Below, piece after piece: positions 44,589 to 56,100 of a stretch of DNA of 64,000 nt. The DNA comes from Ascaphus truei (Eukaryota > Chordata > Amphibia > Anura > Ascaphidae), in NCBI GenBank assembly GCA_036426205.1, contig CM071569.1:3693644-3757643 (forward strand), written 5' to 3'. The first letter of the stretch is position 1, and the number at the start of each line of letters is the position of its first letter. The notes beneath the pieces were generated by a model, which was not told the origin of the DNA, did no database searches, and saw only the letters and a program-made list of their open reading frames with translations. Position numbers and translations under genes: made by a program.

Positions 44589-45384
44589 CTACCCTATACC
44601 CTCTCTGAACTTCCTCCTCAGGGGTACTCTCCAGAGAGAAGAGCTGATCGTTCTCATCTCACCTGGTAATATGGTCGTCAGTCCGCGTTGACGATTGTAG
44701 AGATCCCTGTGACGCTCCAAGGCATATACTCGGTTGCACTCTTCTTGTAGGACGGGATCTAGGAGCAAATTGGCCAGCGGCAACTCATTGGTCTCCTTCA
44801 GGTAGGCTCTGATTACAGCTTGTACTATATCAGTATTGGTTCCCAAGATGATCGGATACTTGCACTGGTCTTGTGGCTCCGGGCATACCATTGTCACTAC
44901 ATGCATGGGATGTTCAGTTGGAGTATTTCCAGTTGAACCCTTACAATCCCATCGATGGGGTAGTCTTCATTACTTAACCCCCTAACCTTCATATGTTCGG
45001 CCGATCTCAGGGGGCAATGTCTAAGGTGCTGGTCATAGAACTTGCGGTATATAATGGTCACTTGTGACCCTGTGTCCAGTAGGACCGATGCGTAGATCCC
45101 TTCCAGTACAACAGGCACGATAGCCGCAGGGCCTACTTGACTGTAAGCTTCCCGTGGTGAGGCGTCATCACTGGGGCCGGAGTCAGAAGGGGCATCTTCA
45201 GTTCCAAAAGAGGTGTTCTGGGTCAGATTCTGCCATGTGTACGTGGCAGACCATTGACCGGGCTGATTTCCCTCTAGGGGGAGGGTTTTCCTCTGGAGGG
45301 TCCTCCATCTCCGGACAGTTACTGGCGAAGTGGCCCTCCTTACCGCAGTTATAGCACACAACCTCGTGGCGTTTTGGACGAACC
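44589..45384 (-). pseudogene. Gypsy nucleocapsid zinc knuckle and aspartic protease
   Basis: The zinc knuckle CYNCGKEGHFASNC (CX2CX4HX4C) lies around 45310-45355 in one frame. The protease follows in a second frame with VLLDTGSQVTIIY (the catalytic D-T-G) and passes to a third frame at about 44900 with the flap-distal YPIILGTNTD motif. The knuckle binds element RNA and the protease would cut the polyprotein. Two frame changes separate the parts. A programmed shift could account for one, but the second must be damage. Confidence 0.8.
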
Positions 45385-45990
45385 TTAGGAAGGTGGTCTG
45401 TCGGGGGTTTTTGGCTTGTACCCCTTGGATGGGGCAGCAGACTCTTCCTTCTTCTCCATAGAGCCCTTTCCCTTTGAGACGGAGGGGTTCTTGGGTTTTG
45501 CGGTAGAATGTAACAAAGCATGTGCCTCCTGCATTTTCACCTGGCGCAGCAACCCAGTGAACGTAGGGGGACCCCCGTCCATTATTTTGCTGCGGAGCAT
45601 ATTGGCTATGGGGTGAGTGGGGCTTGATCCCCGCAGGTACTTCTTACGAAGCGACTCATCCATCCCAGAGGCAGGAATCAGCTTACGATTGAGTAGGATT
45701 CCCAAGACCAGCTGCAGGCGGTGTATAAAGGCCGACAAGTCCTCTCCCTCCTTCTGATAAAGATTGTAGTACTTCGTCCAGATCGCTCCTTCATCTTCTG
45801 CTAGTCCGTACGCTTCCAGCAGGAACTCCACCATCTCCAACGCCGTCAACTCTGGGTGTTGGTCCCTGTGGATGGTTACAATGGTAGAAGCGGGAGGCCT
45901 GAGACACTCTATGATACGCTGCCTTTTTACGGTGTCAGTGCATGACCATTCCTCAACGACTTTTAATGCATTCTCCCTCCAAAGGTCTAT
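45385..45990 (-). pseudogene. Gypsy gag capsid, PNMA-like
   Basis: An open frame of about 155 codons from 45849, extending upstream in the same frame to about 45990. It reads WRENALKVVEEW, a DTVKRQRIIECLRPPASTIV segment, LTALEMVEFLLEAYG, WTKYYNLYQKEGEDLSAFIH and RLQLVLGILL, then a basic tail. This is the order and spacing of the PNMA/Ma-family capsid fold, which vertebrates domesticated from Gypsy gag. It would assemble the particle shell. It is shifted by one frame from the upstream gag part and from the zinc knuckle. Confidence 0.75.
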
Positions 45991-46657
45991 CCCTTCCTCC
46001 CCCTGTGGTGTTGGAAGTACTCCCGAGAAAGCTTTGGGACTGTGAGGCCATGGTGATGGCTTCTACGAATTGAGGGAGCGTCACCCCCATTACGGAACCT
46101 TCATTAGTTACCATACTGTCTCTGATAGGCCGGGAGTTCATCTCACAGAGGGCGGGTGTTGGTGAGGGGGGCGGACTGTCAGCCCAACTAGTGGCTCCCG
46201 TGAGAGCGCTTGGGGTAAAGGAGACTTTGGGTGGGGCGCAGTCAACCTGGTTTGGAGTACTTGACACTGGTGCAGTTAGTGGCTAAGTATTGGCGGACGG
46301 TTCATCTGGAACCTGAGTGGGACCCCTTGATGAAAACATTTCCCGTATGACTGGTAATTCCGAGTATATAAGGGGGTAACATTCTGGCGGACACTCGGGG
46401 GCTACTAGAGTGTTCGAGGCCGTTTCTTGGCATATGTCCCGCCCCACAGTGAATAGTATGGTGCTCCTATTATAAGTAGAGTCGAACACCCTGCCACGGC
46501 ACCATACTTTATCTGGCCCTAAGAGCTTCCTCAGCGAGACCCGGATGTCAGTTTCCACCACTAACGCTGGAACGTTCCCTACGGCAACGACGTGACTAGG
46601 TGGTTCCAGGATGGAGGTGGCCCACGCATGGACCTCTTGACGTGAGGGAATTACCAT
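45953..46657 (-). pseudogene. Gypsy gag N-terminal part with PNMA-like RRM fold
   Basis: The frame starts at ATG 46657, shortly after the LTR and leader. It reads EVHAWATSIL, VVAVGNVPA, ETDIRVSLRKLLGP and VWCRGRVFDSTYNRSTILF. In PNMA proteins an equivalent N-terminal RRM-like domain has a helix, a hydrophobic V-G-(I/V)P strand, an (E/T)xxI-L helix and a GR-F strand followed by A/S-x-L-F. The frame has an internal stop at 46283-46285 and continues in the same frame with a Pro/Ser/Thr-rich linker (46282-45953). I assign the RRM-like fold by pattern, not by structure. Confidence 0.6.
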
Positions 46658-46727
46658 GTTGCTGATCTCTTATGATACTGTTTTGAATAGGGCACCCCAG
46701 GTCTGAGATCTCAGCAGCGCCTCCAAA
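46658..46727 (-). other. Gypsy leader / primer-binding region
   Basis: Read on the minus strand, the LTR end GTTACA is followed by TTTGGAGGCGCTGCTGAG, where the tRNA primer site should be (TGG start). The tRNA was not identified. Confidence 0.4.
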
Positions 46728-48013
46728 TGTAACGGGTATTCCCTCTATCCTAATCACAGATACAGTGTGTGTGGGTGGAAACCTATGTGTTACCAGGTGT
46801 GGCCTAAGCCTCCGCTTGCTGGGAACCTGGGGTGAGTCCATCAGCTCGATCTGATTTATAGCGCCTCCACCTGTGCAGGGTTCTAGAAATGTAGAGGGTT
46901 GCCTACACAGGACCCACATATACAATGAGTACATACACGAGGATGTATATAACCAGTTTATATATATATGCAGGAAATAACAACACACTTTAATAATATA
47001 CTCCCCCTAGGTGGTAACTCCACAGTCAATAACGCAGTCCCAATTGTCTTTCACTCCACTAAGAGTGTACCTACCCACCACCGTGTATCCCCACACCGTG
47101 TCCACAGCCTAACCCCTTTGTCCCGTGGTCAGCGCTGCCACTATGTTTAATTATATTATGTATAGGATACGTTGGTGCACTTAGGAAGGTACCTGCCGAG
47201 CGCTCCTGCACTCGGGCCTGCAAGCAACTTCAAAAAGGATCTGCCACTTGGTGATCCCGTCTGATCCGGTGTTTCCTCGCACGAGGGTCCTGCCAGGGGC
47301 GATCCCACCCTGGAGATAGTCTATGTCTCTTTGGGTGCAGACTTGAGCCCAAGTCTCTTCACGGGAGAGCAGTGTCCGCTGTGTCCCTATCTATCACTGG
47401 CACTAATGTGACAAAGTCCCTAACCTAGGGCCTGTCCCTATAGCACCACAAGCTGGGGGAGTTCAGGACCTATCTGGGGCCTAAGGGGGGTTACTAGCCT
47501 AATGCAGTGGGTCACAGACCCCTGCACTCACCTCCTTCCCCTAGCTCTCCTGGTCCAGCACTGACTAGCGTGGACCCCAGCACGCGAAAAGTATCTCATT
47601 CTCCTCTGCAGGGAGATGCCGCAGCCCTATTGGCTCCCTGGCATCACGTGGGGTCCCGTAAGGCTCATGGGACTCGTAGTCCCTGCTCAGAGCCCTCTCC
47701 TGGTAGGCTAGTGTGGCCACCTCCTCACTGCGCATGCGCAACCTGTCTGAGGGCCTCCCGGCGCTCGGGCTCCTGCTCATGCGCGAGGCAGTGAAGAATG
47801 GCGGCGCCCTGCAACGGGAGCTGCCGGGAGCCTCGCAACGCGACCGCGTCCCCGACAACCGCCCACACGCGTCCCCGGCAACCGGCCGCATCAGGAGGGA
47901 AGCGCGCTGAGCCAGCATATGCCCCCTCACCTCCTCGCGAGCGGCTGCGAGCGCCCGACAGCCACCTGAGTACACGGAGGGGGGGCCAGCAAAACAGAGG
48001 AGGACCTGGCTAC
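46728..48013 (-). mobile_element. 5' LTR of the antisense Gypsy element (LTR copy 3)
   Basis: On the plus strand it starts TGTAACGGGTATTCCC and ends GGACCTGGCTAC, the inverse of the copy 1 ends (GGGAATACC(T)GTTACA and TGTAGCCAGGTCC). It adjoins the gag frame in the right orientation. It shares the CCACCGTGTA(C/T)CCCCAC block and the NRF-1 palindrome with copies 1 and 2 but is more diverged from them, so it is a second subfamily. Confidence 0.8.
47729..47740. promoter_or_regulatory. NRF-1-like palindrome in LTR copy 3
   Basis: TGCGCATGCGCA, conserved in a diverged LTR subfamily, with a further CTCATGCGCGAG nearby. Confidence 0.5.
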
Positions 48014-48049
48014 TTTTGTTTACCTAAGCGCCGGTACACTGCCAGTACA

Positions 48050-48860
48050 CTGCAGACACAAACACCAAAAAAACACTGCTGCCCCCCTCTTGACCTCAAA
48101 ACACACCAGCAGCCCCCTGTAAACCCACACACTGTACATACAGTACACATCCCAAAACACTCTTTAGCCCTCCTCTACCCTCTACACTCACAGAACACAC
48201 ACACACACACGGCAGCCCGCTCTACACCCACAAACACTCACTGCAGCCCCCTGTAAACCCACACATCTGCAGACACACAAACCAACAAACATACTACTGC
48301 CCCTCTCTACACCCACAAACACTCACTGCAGCCCCCTGTAAACCCACACAACTGCAGACACACAAACCAACAAACATATTACTGCCCCTCTCTACACCCA
48401 CAAAACACACCAGCAGCCCCCTGTAAACCCACACACTGCACACACCCCAAAACACTGCAGCCCTCCTCCACCCACAAAACACACACTGAAGACACACACT
48501 GCAGCCCCCCCTCTACACACACAACAAAACACTCTGCTGCCACCCTCTAGACCCACAAAACACTGTAGATAAACACTAACAGACTGCTGTCCCCTTCTAC
48601 ACCCACAAACACACCAGCAGCCCCCTGTAAACCCACACACTGCAGATACACACACACACCAACAAAACATAATCTGCAGCCCCCCTCCATCCACTACACA
48701 CAATGCAGACACACACTGCAACAAAACTGACTGCTTCCCCCCTCTATGCCCACAAAACACACACAAATAGAACTCACTGCAGACACACACACACACCAAT
48801 ACAACACCATGCTGCCCCCCTCCAGACCCACAAAACATACAGCAGACAGACACAGACACA
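48050..48860. repeat. CA-rich minisatellite, irregular 60-80 bp units
   Basis: Units combine CAGCCCCCTGTAAACCCACAC, CTGCAGACACACA and CCCCTCTCTACACCCACAAA in changing order. The Cys/Gly/Val-rich antisense frame is a composition effect. Confidence 0.85.
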
Positions 48861-49268
48861 CTTCCCCGCACTCTCCTGTATGGAGCTCTCTGCCGGTAGG
48901 GTGGGGGAGGAGTCAGTGCCTTGCTGGTGCCTCCTGACCAATCACCTCCCATGTCTGAGAGCTGCTCTCACTCTGTGTGGATGAGAACTGAAAGCTGATT
49001 GGCTGAAAAACTTAGGGTGGCAAAAATTCCAGGCATTACTGAATGCATAATGCCCAGAATTTTAACCAATCAGAGAGCAGGGATATCAATAATGCCCAGA
49101 ATTTAACAGCTTTAGCCTATACTGAGATACAGAGTTTGATATATCTTCTATTTGCGTCCCCAAAAATCTGCCAGGTCTGAGGTGGCATAAAAAATTTCTT
49201 GACAACAATTTGCAATGGGGCAATGCATCTAAACAAACGTCTATTTGCATTTTTTTTTGCATTTCCCC
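48861..49268. other. Unassigned DNA
   Basis: It contains two copies of ATAATGCCCAGAATTTTAAC-like text (about 49050 and 49090), suggesting a small repeat. No gene is seen. Confidence 0.35.
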
Positions 49269-49271
49269 TTA

Positions 49272-49543
49272 GGCAGCGATTAAAGTGCAGGCATGCGCCA
49301 CACTGCAAGGAGTCACGGCGCGCCTGTCGCCCGAGCGATCTGAACTTTGATGGGGCGGCGTGGCCGTGACATCATCAGGCTGGGTCGCCCTCATTGGCTG
49401 AACCGCTCACTTGTCGTGAAAAAACAAAATAATTTGTCTCTTAAAAATTCTGCTGAGCGGTCAGTCTTCCTCGCGTTCGAGGTCCTGCCAGCCTGATAGA
49501 GGTACTGTATTTTGTTGACATCGCGCGCACTAAAAACGCAGCC
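49272..49543. mobile_element. Harbinger-like MITE 5
   Basis: Termini GGCAGCGATTAAAGTGC and GCACTAAAAACGCAGCC, TTA on both sides (49269-49271, 49544-49546). Confidence 0.75.
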
Positions 49544-49747
49544 TTAGATTTGGGGCCTTATTGCAAACTATGTCTTTTATCCTGGGGCCTACTCCCTAAG
49601 CCAGCGGTGCACAAACTGGGGGGCGTGAGATTAACTGCGGGGGGCATGGGGTTTACTTAAGGTAAGTGCCAGCCTCTGTGAACCTTACATACCGTGGTTC
49701 AGCCTGTATCTGGAGACGCGTCGTCATGGCAATTCCGTGAGGTCATG

Positions 49748-49770
49748 TGACGTCATGTTGCTATGGCAAC
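49748..49770. promoter_or_regulatory. CRE plus X-box-like module, copy 1
   Basis: TGACGTCA (49748-49755), one base, then GTTGCTATGGCAAC (49757-49770), a perfect CRE beside an RFX X-box-like palindrome. The module is repeated with identical spacing at 50568-50590. Binding is inferred only. Confidence 0.35.
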
Positions 49771-49992
49771 ATGATGTCATGCCGTACATACGCTGGGAAC
49801 ACGGTAAGGAGGGAGGGTGGTGCAGGACAGCTGGCAGGGGGGCGCAGGGAAAAAAGATTGCGCTCCCCTGACCTAAGCTTCAGTAAACCTGAAGGGGGAG
49901 GCCCTGAAACTCCAGCCTATAAGCAGTGAGAAGCCATGTCAGGAATCCAGCCTGCGCTCTCCCTTATTACCAACCCGAGTACCTTTTTAGGG

Positions 49993-50107
49993 CTGGGGTG
50001 AGCAATCCAGTCCTCAAGAGTCACGGTTTCAGGCTATCCCTGCTTCAGGATGTCCTGAAAACCGGACATGATCGTGGCCCCTTGATGACTGGAGTTGCTC
50101 ACCCTTG
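49993..50107. mobile_element. Small hAT-like MITE nested in the hAT element
   Basis: CTGGGGTGAGCAATCCAGTC is mirrored by GACTGGAGTTGCTCACCCTTG. The flanks are TTTTAGGG (49985-49992) and TTTTGGGG (50108-50115), an 8-bp duplication with one difference. Confidence 0.65.
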
Positions 50108-50567
50108 TTTTGGGGGGTAGGTCTACATCAACTAAAGCTACTCTTCAGGCTGTTTTCAGAAGAAAATCCTAATGGATGTCAATGGGGATTCTTGGCTGTA
50201 ACACAGCCGCTTTGGTGGATATAGAAAAGGGCCTTTCGTTACTGAAGCTGCCTGTTCTCTTGTTGCAGGGCTGCCTTTCAGCTGCTTTTCACCATGCAGA
50301 ACTCCTGCAGTCCGACTCTCAGGGGCTTTCCTGTCACTCACATCTTATCTCTGTCTCTTTCAGCAAAACAGCTTGCTCAAATATGCAACCTGCATAGGGG
50401 CTGGAGTTCAGCCACACAGCCCTGCAGGTCTGTGCTGTTGGTTACCCTGAAACCTTTTACATTGCAATTAATCACAACACTCCTAAGAAATGCAATCTCT
50501 GTTACATGTATACAGTATAATGCATCTCCCTTGCTCGGCTCCGGCGTCAAATGACGTGCGGGTCATG

Positions 50568-50590
50568 TGACGTCACGTTACCATGGCAAT
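50568..50590. promoter_or_regulatory. CRE plus X-box-like module, copy 2
   Basis: TGACGTCA (50568-50575), one base, GTTACCATGGCAAT (50577-50590). Confidence 0.3.
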
Positions 50591-50653
50591 ATAACGTCAA
50601 ATTACCCCGCGCGTCATTTTACGCCGGGTTACCATGACATCGCAGGAAGGTAA

Positions 50654-50936
50654 GGCTGCGGCCCTGCTAGCGCTGAGTGCGCTGGCGCTCAAAGCATGCG
50701 TGGCAGGTGTCCTGCGTCTGCTCGCGCGCGGGGGGAGGAGGGGGGCGGCAATGCCGAATATTGAGCAAGCGGGAAAGTATACAAATTTTATTTACCTAAG
50801 CGCATCGCGTATGTACGCGCATACCAGCGAGCGCATCGCGTGAGCGGGGACGTGTGCGTGTGTATATATACATATATACATACATACATGTCACCTCACC
50901 AAGCACCGCCCGCTCAGCGCTAGAGGGGCCGCAGCC
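50654..50936. mobile_element. Harbinger-like MITE 6, nested in the hAT element
   Basis: Termini GGCTGCGGCCCTGCTAGCGC and GCGCTAGAGGGGCCGCAGCC, TAA on both sides (50651-50653, 50937-50939). Confidence 0.8.
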
Positions 50937-51211
50937 TAAGGGTGTTATAGAGGCCTCGCGCGGTCCCCCGGCATTTAATTTAAATCTTTAATTTAAACTC
51001 TATAACTGCCTCGCGCCCCCCAGTTTGCGCAGCCCTGGTATAATGTACAGTATGTGATGACTGCCTTCATGACCGCAATGGTTACCAAGGAGTTAATAAT
51101 GCAAGAATTTCACCTGAGATATTGGGGAAATACAGCAGGGCCCCAGTCATGTGGCGGGTTCCGTTCTAAGGACCCGCGCAAAGCGAAAAGCAGAACTGAC
51201 GATTTTTGTTG

Positions 51212-51319
51212 TGTGCATGCGCAGACCGGCAATGCGCCGTTCTATGCATGCGCAACATCGGCAAAGCCCCTCATTCTGCGCATACGCAAACCCGGACCGG
51301 CCCGTTCTGCGCATGCGCA
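51212..51319. repeat. Tandem 31-34-bp units each with an NRF-1-like site
   Basis: Four NRF-1-like words at 51212, 51243, 51277 and 51308 (the last a perfect TGCGCATGCGCA), spaced 31, 34 and 31 bp, separated by CCGGC/GTTCT-type text. The three overlapping 65-120-codon frames here have no domain. Confidence 0.55.
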
Positions 51320-52659
51320 GACATGGCGGCCCCCTACTCGGTATCGGCGAGTCGCCAAGAAGCGAGGCCTTGCTTTACGCGAATTTCAATATGTAAAATA
51401 TAGCCAAATGATTTAAATTGGCATATTTCCCAGGTACCTCGTGTGTTCGCAGGTATCTCTCCTCTCCTCCTCTATATCAAATGTCCTATTTCACCTACAG
51501 TCCAGGTATGTGTGGGAAGCGAGATTTCTGGCCGTGCTTTTCCGGGTGTACTGCAAACTTGCAGCGTAATAATTAGACCGTAAAAATGAAATTGTGCAAG
51601 TTTGCTTCATTTGCAGAGAAAATGATCAAATTGCACAGCCAGAACCAATTGCATCAGAAAGCCATTACGAAATGGTTGAAACATGCAATAAGGGCATAAT
51701 GAATATGGTTGTTTTCACACGGAGATGCACTTATCGGACAGGTCCAGAAATTAATCGCACTTATTGTTCAAATAGCTATATAATTGTTGGCTGCATTCAA
51801 TCCGTGCTTTTTAGTCTACATTGGGAAGGGAAGGAAGCAAAATAACCTGATCAAAGCTAATCCTTCTAGGTTCCACACAACTGGAGTCTTTTGGAAGTCT
51901 ATATACTGTAGCTCTGGAGCATCAGTAAGGATTACAGTCAAAATCCCCCAAATTGTGCATCCATGCCCAGTGGTGTGGTGGCTGCTGGTCTGTGGTCTGG
52001 AAAACTACCCAGGTATGTAACCCGAGATAAAGTTTGGGATCGACAAGATGGACAGAGAAAGATATGTCAGTCTGTCTGTGTAGTTGGGTCTCCAGAGCCC
52101 CAGGCATTAGACTTTCCATCGGATGCCAGTTGCAGATTTGTTTCGGTTGTAGGATTACTATGGTGAGTTGCTCCTCACTTGCATGCACTGTGATTGACAC
52201 AGTACCATGGCCTGCAGCTGCTGTGAACCTCAAGCTTTTGTACAGATGTAACACGACTTGCTTTCCTCAGCGCCGGGGACAGTCAGCCGCGATCACTGCG
52301 GGGGTGCATGCTTCTGAATGGGACACAGTAGCGTTAATCTTTTGGTGCTGCGACTGGCGCAGAGGACATTAAGCATTGCCACATCTGTAGCTTTAGAGAA
52401 ACTAAAGACTGCACACTATGTCAGCCAGCTATAGATATGCAGAGCAGGTAAGCGTAGAGGTTCAATTAGGGCTACAATTTATACAGTGCTATGCATAGGA
52501 CGTCTTATGGGGTTGGAAGATATCTTACTGAATGGGATGTAAGGTGTCATATGGCAAACCACTGCTTAGTAAATATGTGACGAGATTTGTTACTTGGACA
52601 AGGGCCTGTAAGCTTCTTGTCAGGGCAGAAAACTGCAGTGTGCCATGTACGTTTCTCCA
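51320..52659. other. Unassigned DNA
   Basis: Short chance frames. A CACTGCTTAGTAAATATG word at about 52560-52577 resembles the small foldback family seen at 2300 and 4480. Confidence 0.35.
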
Positions 52660-53152
52660 CCTCTCCCTGCCACAAGGAAATGTACAGTACCCTCCCAGCC
52701 AAAAGGAAATGTACAGTACCCTCCCAGCCAAAAGGAAATGTACAGTACCCTCCCTGCCACAAGGAAATGTACAGTACTCTCCCTGCCACAAGGAAATGTA
52801 CAGTAGCCTCCCTGCCAAAAGGAAATGTACAGTACCCTCCCTGCCACAAGGAAATGTACAGTACCCTCCCTGCCAAAGGGAAATGTACAGTACTCTCCCT
52901 GCCACAAGGAAATGTACAGTACTCTCCCTGCCACAAGGATATGTACAGTACCTCCCCTCACAAGGAAATGTGCCAGTACTCTCCCTGCCACAAGGAATGT
53001 ACAGTACTCTCCCTGCCACAAGGAAATGTACAGTACCCTCCTGCCACAAGAAAGTGCAATACCTCCCTGCCAAAGGAAATGTGCAGTACTCTCCCTGCCA
53101 AAGGGAAATGTCATTCCTCCCGGCCACAAGGAATGTCAGTACTCTCCCTGCT

Positions 53153-56100
53153 AAAAGGAAATGTGCAAGTACTCCTCCTGCCACAAGGAAATGTACATTA
53201 CCCCTCCCTGCCACGGGAAATGTTCAGTATCCTCCCTGCCACAGGAAATGTGCAGTACCCTCCCTGCCACAGGAATGTGAAGTACCCTCCCTGCCACAAG
53301 GAAATGTGCCAGTAACCGTCCCTGCCCCAAGGAAATGTGCAAACCCTCCCTGCCAAAGGAAATGTGCAGTACTCTCCCTGCCAAAGGGAAATGTGCAGAT
53401 CCTCCTGCCACAAGGAAATTGGCAGTACCCTCCCTGCCACAGGAAATGTACAGTACCCTCCCAGCCAAAGGAAATGTGCAGTACTCCCTGCCACAAGGAA
53501 AGGTGCTGTTCCCTCCTGCACAGGAAATGTACAGTACCCTCCCAGCCAGGGAATGTGCAGTACTCCTCCATGCCACAGGGAAATGTGCAGTACTCTCCCT
53601 GCCAAAGGGAAATGTACAGTATCCCCCCTCCCACAAGGAAATGTGCAGTACCCTCCCTGCCCAAGGAAATTGCAGTACCCTCCTGCCAAGGGAATGTGCA
53701 GTATCCTCCCTGCCACAAGGAAATGTGCAGTATCCTCCCTGCCACAAGGAATGTGCAGTACTACCCTCCCTGCCACAAGCATGTACAGACCTCCCTGGCC
53801 AAAGGGAAATGTACAGTACTCTCCCTGCCACAAGGAAAGTACAGTACCCTCCGCCACAGGAAATATACAGTACCCTCCCTGCCACAAGGAAATGTGCAGT
53901 ACTCTCCCTGCCACAAGGAAATGTACAGTACCCTCCCTGCCACAAGGAAATGTGCAGTACCCTCCCTGCCACAAGGAAGTGCAGTACCTCCCTGCCACAG
54001 AAATGTGCATACTCTCCCTGCCACAGAGAATGGGCGTACTCTCCCTGCCAAAGGGAAATGTGCAGTAACCTCCATGCCACAAGGAAAGTGCAGTACTCTC
54101 CCTGCCAAAGGAAATGTACTACCCTCCTGCCCAAGGAAATGTGCAGTACCCTCCCTGCCAAAGGGAAATGTGCAGTAGCCTCCCTGCCACAGGAAATGTG
54201 CAGTACCTCCCTGCCAAAGGGAAATGTGAGTATCCGCCCTCCACAAGGAAATGTGCAGTACTCTCCCTGCCAAAGGAAATGGTACAGTACCCTCCCTGCC
54301 AAAGGGAAATGTGCAGTACTCTCCCTGCCAAAGGGAAATGTACAGTACCCTCCCTGCCAAAGGGAAATGTGCAGTACTCTCCCTGTCAAAGGGAAATGTA
54401 CAGTACTTTCCCTGCCACAGGGAAATGTACAGTACTCTCCATGCCACAGGGAAATGTGCAGTACCCTCCCTGCCACAAGGAAATGTGCAGTATCCTCCCT
54501 GCCACAAGGAAATGTGCAGTACCCCCCCCACAGAATGTGCGTATCCTCCCTCCCTGCCACAAAGGAATGTACAGTACCCTCCCTCCACAAGGAATATGAG
54601 TCAGTACCTCCCTGCCACAAGGAAATGGTGCAGTACTCTCCCTGCCACAAGGAAATGTGCAGTACCCTCCCTGCCACAAGGAAATGTGTCAGTACCCTCC
54701 TGCCACAAGGACATGTACAGTACTCTCCCTGCCAAAGGGAAATGTACAGTACCTCCCTGCCACAGGGAATGTACATACCCTCCCAGCCAAGGAATGTGCA
54801 GTACTCTCCCTGCCACAAGAAATGTGCCGTATCCTCCCTGCCACAAGGAAATGTGCAGTACCCTCCCTGCCACAAGACATGTGACAGTACTCTCCCTGCC
54901 AAGGGAAATGTACAGTTACCTCCTGCCACAAGGAATTACAGTACCCTCCACTGCCACAAGGAAATATACAGTACCCTCCCTGCCACAAGATGGCGTACTC
55001 TCCGCCACAAGGAAATGTACAGTACCCTCCCTGCCACAGGAAATGGTGCAGTACCTCCCTGCCACAAGGAATGTGCAGTACCCTCCCTGCCACAAGGAAT
55101 GTGCAATACTCTCCTGCCACAAGAAATGGCAGTACTCTCTCCAAAGGGAATGTCAGTATCCTCCATGCCACAAGGAAATGTGCGGTACTCTCCCAGGGTC
55201 CTGCCAAAGGAAATGTACAGTACCCTCCCTTGCCACAAGGAAATGTGCAGTACCCTCCCTGCCAAAGGAATGTGCAGTACCTCCCTGCCACAAGGAAATG
55301 TGCAGTACCTCTCCCTGCCAAAGGGAAATGTGTGCATATCCTCCCTGCCACAAAATGTGCAGACCTCCTGCCAAAGGAAAATGTACATACCTCCCTGCCA
55401 AAGGGAAAATTGTGCAGTACTCTCCCTGCCAAAAGGGAAATGTACAGTACTCCCTGCCAAAGGAACTGTTCAGTATCTCCCTGCAAGGGAAATGTACAGT
55501 ACCCTTCCTGCCACAGGTGAAATGTACATTACCTCCTGCCACGGGAAATGTGCAGTCCCTCCCTGCCAAACAAGGAAATGTGCAGTATCCTCCTGCACAA
55601 GAAATGTGCAGTACCTCCTGCCACAAGGAAATGTGCAGTACCCTCCTGCCACAAGGAAATGTGCTATCATCCTCCCTGCCACAAGAAATGTGCAGTACCC
55701 TCCCTGCCACAAGGAAATGTGCAGTACCCTCCCTGCCCACAAGGAAATGTGGCAGTATCCTCCCTGCCACAAGGAAATTTGCAGTACTCTCCCTGCCACA
55801 AGAATGTGCAGTAACCCTCCCTGCCAAAAGCATACTCTCTCGCAAATGGAAATGTGCATCTCTCCCTCACACGGAAATTTGCAGTAACTCTAGAANNNNN
55901 NNNNNNNNNNNNNNNNNNNNNNNNNNNNNNNNNNNNNNNNNNNNNNNNNNNNNNNNNNNNNNNNNNNNNNNNNNNNNNNNNNNNNNNNNNNNNTTCTAGA
56001 GTTACTGCAAATTTCCGTGTGAGGGAGAGATGCCATCCTTTCGGAGATATGAATTTCCTTGGCAGGGAGGGTACTGCACATTCTTGTGGCAGGGAGAGTA

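Larger units (their letters stand above)
49602..51037. mobile_element. hAT-like element with nested MITEs
   Basis: CAGCGGTGCACAAACTGGGG at the left is mirrored by CCCCCCAGTTTGCGCAGCCCTG at the right. This is a hAT-type terminus. No 8-bp duplication is visible. It has no transposase. It contains a small hAT-like MITE (49993-50107), a Harbinger-like MITE (50654-50936) and two CRE/X-box-like modules. Confidence 0.65.

Noticed and set aside
37065..48013. One full Gypsy element with LTR copies 2 and 3 as its two LTRs
   Set aside because: Copy 2 has its own TGTA duplication on both sides and is much closer to copy 1 than to copy 3, so it is a separate solo LTR.
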